From CAZYMF01 sp964648215 (lineage in GTDB: Bacteria > Desulfobacterota > Binatia > HRBIN30 > JACQVA1), in contig CAZYMF010000014.1 of NCBI GenBank assembly GCA_964648215.1, positions 1 through 47,985 of the forward strand: DNA of 47,985 nucleotides, read 5' to 3'. Shown one piece after another: positions 43,809 through 47,985 of this stretch (positions within the stretch are counted from its first letter, which is position 1; each line of letters opens with the position of its first letter). Below the pieces are notes generated by a model. The model worked only from the letters and a program-made list of their open reading frames with translations. It did not search any database and was not told where the DNA came from. Made by a program: the position numbers and the translations under genes.

Positions 43809-44663
43809 ATGGGAATGGTCGGAATGATGATGCAGTTACGGTACATTCTGGCGCCTCTGGCGCTTGTCTTCGCGGCGGCGATTCCCGCGGCCTACGCCGG
43901 GCAACCGCTCACGAGCCACGGTGTCGACGTAATCGTCGGCGACGCGACCGGCGCAGCGGGTGACACGATCGCCGCGGAGGTTCGCTTCGTCCCCGGTCCG
44001 GACGATCTCGCCCCCGGCGGTCCAGACGAGGTCAGCTCGGTGCAGTTCACCGTTGACTACACCGGGCTGGATCTCGATCCGACCGACGCCAACCAGGACC
44101 AGACCCCGGATGCAGTCGTGTTCAATCCCGATCAGGATCCGACCCTGGCCAGCGCGTTCCAACTTTTCGTTACCGCCGAGGCCACGCATCTCGACATCAT
44201 CGTCGCCGACCTGACGCGTTCGGTGACCTTACCCGCAGTGACGTTGCTGACGATCCACTTCCACATCCCGGCCACGGCCGCGCCCGAGGTGCTTCCCCTC
44301 ACGCTGAGCAACGTGCAGGCCTTCGACAACGTCGGCGACAGCCAGCCCATCGATGAGGCGGTCGACGGGAGCGTCACCATCACACAAGAGGCGGCCTCGC
44401 CGACGCCAACCCCGTCGCCGTCAGCCACCCCGACCTCACCGCCGTCGCCCACGTCGACCCGCACGCTGCGGCCGACGGCTACACCCCCCGGTCCGACGGT
44501 AGGACCGAACACACCGCCGCCCGGTTATGAGGTCAACGTGCACTCCGAAGATGGCGGCTGCGCGATCGCCGGTCGATCTTCGCCTGCCTGCTCGCCGGTC
44601 GTCTTCGGCGCCGTGCTGCTGTGGTGGCGGCGCCGCCGCGGCGCCGCCACTCGGCTCTCATAA
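43809..44663 (+). CDS. Secreted cohesin-like protein with C-terminal sorting tail
   Basis: The 284-residue protein has a signal peptide (LVFAAAIPAAYAG) and a domain (about 38-190) with the cohesin-like pattern: VDVIVGDATGAAGDTIAAEV, SSVQFTVDYTGLDLD, and paired strands to the end. A Thr/Pro linker (about 195-240) follows, then a tail with Cys residues (GGCAIAGRSSPACSP), a short hydrophobic stretch (VVFGAVLLWW) and RRRR. This tripartite end resembles MYXO-CTERM/GlyGly-CTERM sorting signals. Several ATGs (43809, 43815, 43824-43830) precede the leader; the first is taken here. It is divergent from the four-module secreted protein. Confidence 0.7.
   Translation: MGMVGMMMQLRYILAPLALVFAAAIPAAYAGQPLTSHGVDVIVGDATGAAGDTIAAEVRFVPGPDDLAPGGPDEVSSVQFTVDYTGLDLDPTDANQDQTPDAVVFNPDQDPTLASAFQLFVTAEATHLDIIVADLTRSVTLPAVTLLTIHFHIPATAAPEVLPLTLSNVQAFDNVGDSQPIDEAVDGSVTITQEAASPTPTPSPSATPTSPPSPTSTRTLRPTATPPGPTVGPNTPPPGYEVNVHSEDGGCAIAGRSSPACSPVVFGAVLLWWRRRRGAATRLS
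44624..44650 (+). terminator. Hairpin inside the last codons of the cohesin-like gene
   Basis: Bases 44624-44635 pair perfectly with 44639-44650 (12 bp, 3-base loop). The stem is written by the Trp-Trp-Arg-Arg-Arg-Arg codons. No uridine run follows, so it may be a terminator or simply a result of the repeated Arg codons. Confidence 0.35.
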
Positions 44664-44836
44664 GAGGCGGCGGGGCGCGGTCCATGCCCTGCCGCGCCGT
44701 GTCCGTTCGCTGACCCGCAGAGGGCTTCGCGGCGCCCGTTCCGCCGCCAGTGATTGCACAAGAGCCTCGTTTCCTGATACCAGCGCCAGCCGATGCGTAC
44801 GATGAACGCTTTCGTCCGGGAGGTGGACTGAGGCCC

Positions 44837-45235
44837 ATGTTGCGCCTACGCTTTCTGCCGGGATTGATCGTCGGCCTGCTCGTCGGGCTGCCGCTCGGCG
44901 CCATTGTCGCGGTCCTCGCTTTTCCCCCGTCGCGTGGGGAGTCCGCGGCCACGGCGGTCGAGATCCAGCAGCTGTCGCGCCGCCTCGAGCAGGCCGAGCA
45001 GGACAAGCAGGCCCTCAACCGCCAGCTCGACGACTTCCGCAAGATGGCCGAGCGGATGACGGCGAGCTTCACCGACCTCACGCAGCGTTTCAACTCCCTC
45101 GAAAAGGAGATGCGGGCCGCCGAGCAGGCGCCGCCGCCGCCTTCCACCCCGACCGTGGCCCCTGCCGCCGCGAGCCCGCCGCCGAGCAGCCCGAGCGTTC
45201 CCGAGCCGGCTCCCACGTCCGCGGCAACACCTTGA
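44837..45235 (+). CDS. Small membrane-anchored coiled-coil protein
   Basis: The 132-residue protein has one N-terminal membrane helix (LIVGLLVGLPLGAIVAVLAF), a coiled coil (about 38-95, IQQLSRRLEQAEQDKQAL) and a Pro/Ala/Ser tail. The start ATG 44837 has GAGG upstream. No family is recognised; a structural envelope role is possible. Confidence 0.6.
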   Translation: MLRLRFLPGLIVGLLVGLPLGAIVAVLAFPPSRGESAATAVEIQQLSRRLEQAEQDKQALNRQLDDFRKMAERMTASFTDLTQRFNSLEKEMRAAEQAPPPPSTPTVAPAAASPPPSSPSVPEPAPTSAATP

Positions 45236-45239
45236 GGCC

Positions 45240-45258
45240 GAGCCGCCCGGCCCGGCTC
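45240..45258. terminator. Bidirectional terminator hairpin between convergent genes
   Basis: GAGCCG (45240-45245) pairs with CGGCTC (45253-45258) across seven bases in the 21-base convergent gap. No uridine run on either side, so confidence is modest. Confidence 0.35.
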
Positions 45259-46456
45259 AGCGCCGCACCAGCCCCGGGTCCCGGCAGAGATCCTTGGTGA
45301 TGTTCTTCTGGTGCGCTTCGAGCGTGCCGCCACCGATCTCCAGCAGCTTGGCGTCGCGCCACAGCCGCTCGACCAGGTATTCCCCCATGTATCCGTAGCC
45401 GCCGAGCACCTGGATGGCCCGATCGGCGACCTCCTTGCCGACGCGGGCGGCAAACAGCTTGGCGCCGTCGGCGTCGACGCGGTTGCCGTACGACTCCAGA
45501 TCGAGGCGCCGCGCGGTCTCGTAGACGTAGCAGCGCGCCGCCTTGTACTCGGCGTAGGACTCGGCAATGAAGCGCTGGATCTGGCCGTGCTCGCGAATCG
45601 GCACGCCGAAGGTCTTGCGCTGGTTGGCGTAGTCCACCATGACCGCCAGGCAGCGCTGGGCGATCCCCAGCGACATCGCCGCCAGCGTCAGGCGCTCGAT
45701 CTCCAGGTTGCGCATCATGTGCCGCGTGCTGTCCCCCTCCGCGCCGATCAAGTTCTCCACCGGCACCGCGCAGCCGTCGAAGACCAGCTCGGCGGTCATC
45801 GACGCGCGCACGCCGAGCTTGTCCTTGAGCTTCTGCCCGAGGCTGAAACCCGCGAAGCCCCTCTCGACGAGGAAGGTGCTGAGAGCCCGCTCACCCGTCC
45901 TGGCGTAGACGAGGAAGACGTGGCCGAGTGTCGACTCATCCAACGCCCCGTTGGTGATGAACATCTTGCGGCCGTCGAGAACGTAGTGATCGCCCTCCCG
46001 GTGGGCGGTGGAACGCATGCCCAGGACGTCGGTCCCCGCCTCGGGCTCGGTCATGCACATGCCGCCGATCCATTCGCCCGAAATCACCTTGGGGAGGATC
46101 CGAGCGCGCTGGGCGTCGTTGGCGTTGCGACAGAAGTTGTGGACGAACAGCACGCTGTGCGCCAGGTAGGCCAGGCAGAACCCCGGATCGGCCGTCGACA
46201 GGGATTCGTGCACCACGACCGCCGCCACCGCGTCGAGGCCGGAGCCGCCCCAGCGCTCGGGCACGGTCAGTCCCAGCAGACCGAGCTCTCCCGCGCGGCG
46301 AAAGAGCGCTAGGTTGAAGCGCTCCTCACGGTTGTAGCGCTCCGCCTGGGGCGCCACCTCGTCGGTGACGAAGGCGGCCAACGTTTGCGTCAGGAGTCGG
46401 TGCTCTTCGGCGGGTGCGTAGAGGTCGAAATGGCGCCAGGGCTCGGTCGTGCTCAT
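45257..46456 (-). CDS. Acyl-CoA dehydrogenase, isovaleryl-CoA dehydrogenase type
   Basis: The 399-residue flavoprotein shows FAD/substrate motifs MCMTEPEAGTDVLGMRSTA and KMFITNGA, ANQRKTFGVPI, and VLGGYGYMGEYLVERLWRD. Most family members have a catalytic Glu in a C-terminal YEGTSE motif. Here that position reads EIGGGTLEA, while LEIERLTLAAMSLGIAQ carries a Glu where isovaleryl-CoA dehydrogenase has its base. This fits a branched-chain or related acyl-CoA substrate. Electrons would go to ETF, which is not encoded here. Confidence 0.85.
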   Translation of the reverse strand: MSTTEPWRHFDLYAPAEEHRLLTQTLAAFVTDEVAPQAERYNREERFNLALFRRAGELGLLGLTVPERWGGSGLDAVAAVVVHESLSTADPGFCLAYLAHSVLFVHNFCRNANDAQRARILPKVISGEWIGGMCMTEPEAGTDVLGMRSTAHREGDHYVLDGRKMFITNGALDESTLGHVFLVYARTGERALSTFLVERGFAGFSLGQKLKDKLGVRASMTAELVFDGCAVPVENLIGAEGDSTRHMMRNLEIERLTLAAMSLGIAQRCLAVMVDYANQRKTFGVPIREHGQIQRFIAESYAEYKAARCYVYETARRLDLESYGNRVDADGAKLFAARVGKEVADRAIQVLGGYGYMGEYLVERLWRDAKLLEIGGGTLEAHQKNITKDLCRDPGLVRR

Positions 46457-46580
46457 GGCAGAGCGATACTCCGCCGGCGGTGGTCGCGCAACGGCCGAAA
46501 CGAAGCGAGCCGGTCGGATCGGCGGGGGAGTGACCCGCGCCGCATCGGGCGGCCCGAAGAGCCACGGCCGACGGGAATCG

Positions 46581-46934
46581 TCAGCCGTCCCAGCCCCATT
46601 TGCGCTTGTTCGCTTCGATCTCCTCGGCCCCCGGCTTTGGTTTCTCTTCGTGCTTGGCCACCTCGAAGTCGCCGCCGTGCTCCATCATCTTGTAGTTCAG
46701 AGGCGTGTCGTCCGCGAACACATCCGGCACGCCCGCCTCCTCGAAGATCGCCTGCCACGGGCACTCCGGCTCGCACGCGCCGCAATCGATGCACTCGTCC
46801 GGGTGGATGTAGAGCTGGTTGGGAAAGGTTGCCGCGTCGCTGCCGGTGTAGCGGTAGATGCAGTCCACCGGACACACGGCGACGCAAGCCGTGTCCACGC
46901 AATCGCGGCATAGTCGCGTAATGATGTAGGCCAT
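46581..46934 (-). CDS. Seven-iron type ferredoxin
   Basis: The 117-residue protein starts MAYIITRLC behind a near-perfect ribosome site (AAGGAGGA). The first cluster motif is C-x2-C-x4-C-x3-C-P-x2-C (CRDCVDTACVAVCPVDC) and the second CIDCGACEPECP, the arrangement of Azotobacter FdI-like [3Fe-4S]/[4Fe-4S] ferredoxins. The acidic/basic C-terminal extension ends KRKWGWDG. It is co-transcribed with the rrf2 gene 53 bases upstream. Confidence 0.92.
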   Translation of the reverse strand: MAYIITRLCRDCVDTACVAVCPVDCIYRYTGSDAATFPNQLYIHPDECIDCGACEPECPWQAIFEEAGVPDVFADDTPLNYKMMEHGGDFEVAKHEEKPKPGAEEIEANKRKWGWDG

Positions 46935-46987
46935 TGATCCTCCTTCTTGCTCCCCCTTGTCGGCGCCGCCCCGGTCGCTCTCCGGGC

Positions 46988-47419
46988 TCACTCGCTGAGT
47001 CGCGATACCATGCCGTGGCGGTCCGCTATGTCACTGATGGAGATCCCCCCCAGATAGTCGGTGAGGATGTGCTGTGCGCCCGCCCAAATGTCAATCTGCG
47101 TGCACACCGACGCGAAACGACAGAACTCAGCGCGTTGCTCGACGCAGTCGATCAACGACAGTGGTCTCTCCACGCTCTCGTAGACGTCCCGAACCGTGAT
47201 GCTCGCGGCCTGGCGGGCCAAGCGGAAGCCGCCGTGCGCCCCGGGCACGGATTCGAGGAACCCGGCATTGACCAGCGTGCGCAGGATCTTCGACAGAAAA
47301 TGGGGCGGAATCGCCTGGTGCTCCTGGATCTCCGCACGCGGCACGACGCGCTCGGGCGGTTGTGCCGCCAGGTAGCAGAGCGCGCGGACGGCGTAGTCGA
47401 CCCGCCGCCCAACGTTCAT
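46988..47419 (-). CDS. Rrf2-family transcriptional regulator with three-cysteine cluster site
   Basis: This is 143 residues from ATG 47419: winged helix (VDYAVRALCYLAAQP, FLSKILRTLVNAGFLES, GAHGGFRLAR) and a C-terminal cluster region with C-x7-C-x5-C (CVEQRAEFC then RFASVC). This spacing matches RirA-type iron/Fe-S sensors more closely than IscR. It probably represses its own operon with the ferredoxin in response to cluster status. An in-frame ATG at 47470 would add 17 residues; neither start has a clear ribosome site. Confidence 0.88.
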   Translation of the reverse strand: MNVGRRVDYAVRALCYLAAQPPERVVPRAEIQEHQAIPPHFLSKILRTLVNAGFLESVPGAHGGFRLARQAASITVRDVYESVERPLSLIDCVEQRAEFCRFASVCTQIDIWAGAQHILTDYLGGISISDIADRHGMVSRLSE

Positions 47420-47540
47420 GATCGAGCTGCGGTGGCCTTTGGGCGAGCCTTCGGGGGATCTAGCGGCCATCGGCCCGGTCGTCCCGGCTGTGCCGGAAGT
47501 CGCATGGAACGGGATAGGAGCGTGGTGACTGCACGCTCCG

Positions 47541-47570
47541 AATTTAGACTCCTAAGCTCCGTCACGTCAA
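47541..47570 (-). promoter_or_regulatory. rrf2 promoter with embedded operator palindrome
   Basis: On the minus strand, TTGACG (47565-47570), 18 bases and TAAATT (47541-47546). The palindrome TTAG-ACTC-CTAA (47544-47555, plus-strand reading) overlaps the -10 element and spacer, where an Rrf2 repressor would block polymerase. The leader to ATG 47419 is about 115 bases. Confidence 0.5.
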
Positions 47571-47605
47571 TCCGCCGCAGCGACGGGCGTCACCGCGGCA
47601 CGAGT

Positions 47606-47768
47606 GACGGGGCCTGCGGCAGGTGCGCGTTACCACGCCCCTGCCGAGGCCCCGTCCGTCTGTCCCGGTAAAGGGGGTACCGGGGCAGACGCGAGGTGTC
47701 GGTCGTGATCGGCCGGTCTCATGCGGGGGTGCGACCGCTTCGGAGAACCGGCGCGGATCACGGCCGAC
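47606..47768 (+). ncRNA. Three consecutive strong hairpins; candidate structured RNA
   Basis: Hairpin 1: 47606-47623 with 47640-47656 (17 bp, one bulged G). Hairpin 2: 47658-47670 with 47678-47690 (13 bp, one G-U). Hairpin 3: 47698-47710 with 47756-47768 (13 bp, one G-U), with an inner GCCGGT/ACCGGC stem. Both G-U pairs are valid only if the plus strand is transcribed; on the minus strand they would be A-C mismatches. No gene runs through here. An alternative is three tandem REP-like palindromes or terminators. No known RNA family is recognised. Confidence 0.35.
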
Positions 47769-47814
47769 ATCCTTTCCCATCCGCCACCACACCACACGTC
47801 CGAAACGCGCGGGG

Positions 47815-47967
47815 CTACGCCGTCACCCGTCGGGCGCGCCAGTACAGGGCCAGGCCGCCGACGGCGGCCCCGGCCAGGGAAGGAAGCACGGGGGCGTTGA
47901 ACCAAGCGAGTGAGATGCCGATCGCCACGATCATGCTGCCGGTGATCACCTGCATCGAACGAGTCAT
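47815..47967 (-). CDS. Small 50-residue membrane protein
   Basis: The frame runs MTRSMQVITGSMIVAIGISL to LALYWRARRVTA, then TAG. It has two hydrophobic segments (about 8-22 and 27-43) with a positive C-terminus, like short YgaP/DUF2892-type membrane proteins. AAGGAC lies eight bases before the ATG. Codon use is like the neighbours. Confidence 0.55.
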   Translation of the reverse strand: MTRSMQVITGSMIVAIGISLAWFNAPVLPSLAGAAVGGLALYWRARRVTA

Positions 47968-47985
47968 CACAGAGTCCTTTCCTCG

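Overview
The window is high-GC, densely coded DNA from a Gram-negative bacterium. It encodes an OmpA-type porin, a Wza/Wzc export pair, lipobox lipoproteins, type IV minor pilins and a bifunctional nuclease. Deltaproteobacterial-type families, threonine/proline-linked secreted proteins, a dockerin-like calcium loop and a MYXO-CTERM-like tail suggest a deltaproteobacterial or Binatota-like lineage, probably known mainly from metagenomes. This placement is inference; no rRNA or other decisive marker is present.

Layout. Positions 1-35 are the 3' end of a tRNA, followed by a decayed dockerin-like fragment and strong hairpins. An ompA gene (431-1474, minus) and a secreted GH123/DUF4091 glycosidase (2026-3918, plus) diverge from a 550-base gap. 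From about 22.5 kb down to 4.0 kb (minus strand) lies one long, mostly overlapping Wzx/Wzy-type exopolysaccharide operon. In transcription order it holds a secreted unknown protein, an EpsL-like barrel, Wza, the Wzc tyrosine kinase, an O-antigen ligase/TPR protein, a flippase-GT2-methyltransferase fusion, an APH-like kinase, a second ligase/polymerase, a GT4, a GT2, the initiating sugar transferase, and a WbpM-like dehydratase fused to a response-regulator receiver domain. Upstream on the same strand are a CAP-domain protein and a minor pilin cluster (FimT, PilV, PilW, PilX-like; 27.1-23.2 kb).

From 27.3 to 37.7 kb come housekeeping and unknown genes: a membrane protein coupled to a TPR/NTF2 protein, two unknown coupled genes, dGTPase, a YfgM-like TPR protein, a bifunctional nuclease, a CoxE/MoxR pair, an NRDE protein and a coiled-coil lipoprotein. 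A 28-bp dif-like XerC/D site lies in the short convergent gap after dGTPase. From 37.6 to 41.0 kb is a peptide-type ABC transporter (two permeases and a binding protein, no ATPases), followed by an HTH-like small protein. A pair of divergent secreted proteins (41.6-44.7 kb) includes one with four copies of an unrecognised ~105-residue module and one with a cohesin-like fold and a C-terminal sorting tail. The right end holds a coiled-coil membrane protein, an isovaleryl-CoA-dehydrogenase-type enzyme, an rrf2-ferredoxin operon with an operator-like palindrome in its promoter, three consecutive strong hairpins that may be a structured RNA, and a 50-residue membrane protein.

How they work together. 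The EPS operon encodes a complete route from lipid-linked initiation through flipping and polymerisation to kinase-controlled export. The glycosidase, CAP protein and pilins nearby are plausible surface partners. The most unusual items are the two EPS fusion proteins, the dif-like site, the repeated secreted module, the possible structured RNA and the leaderless-type promoters.
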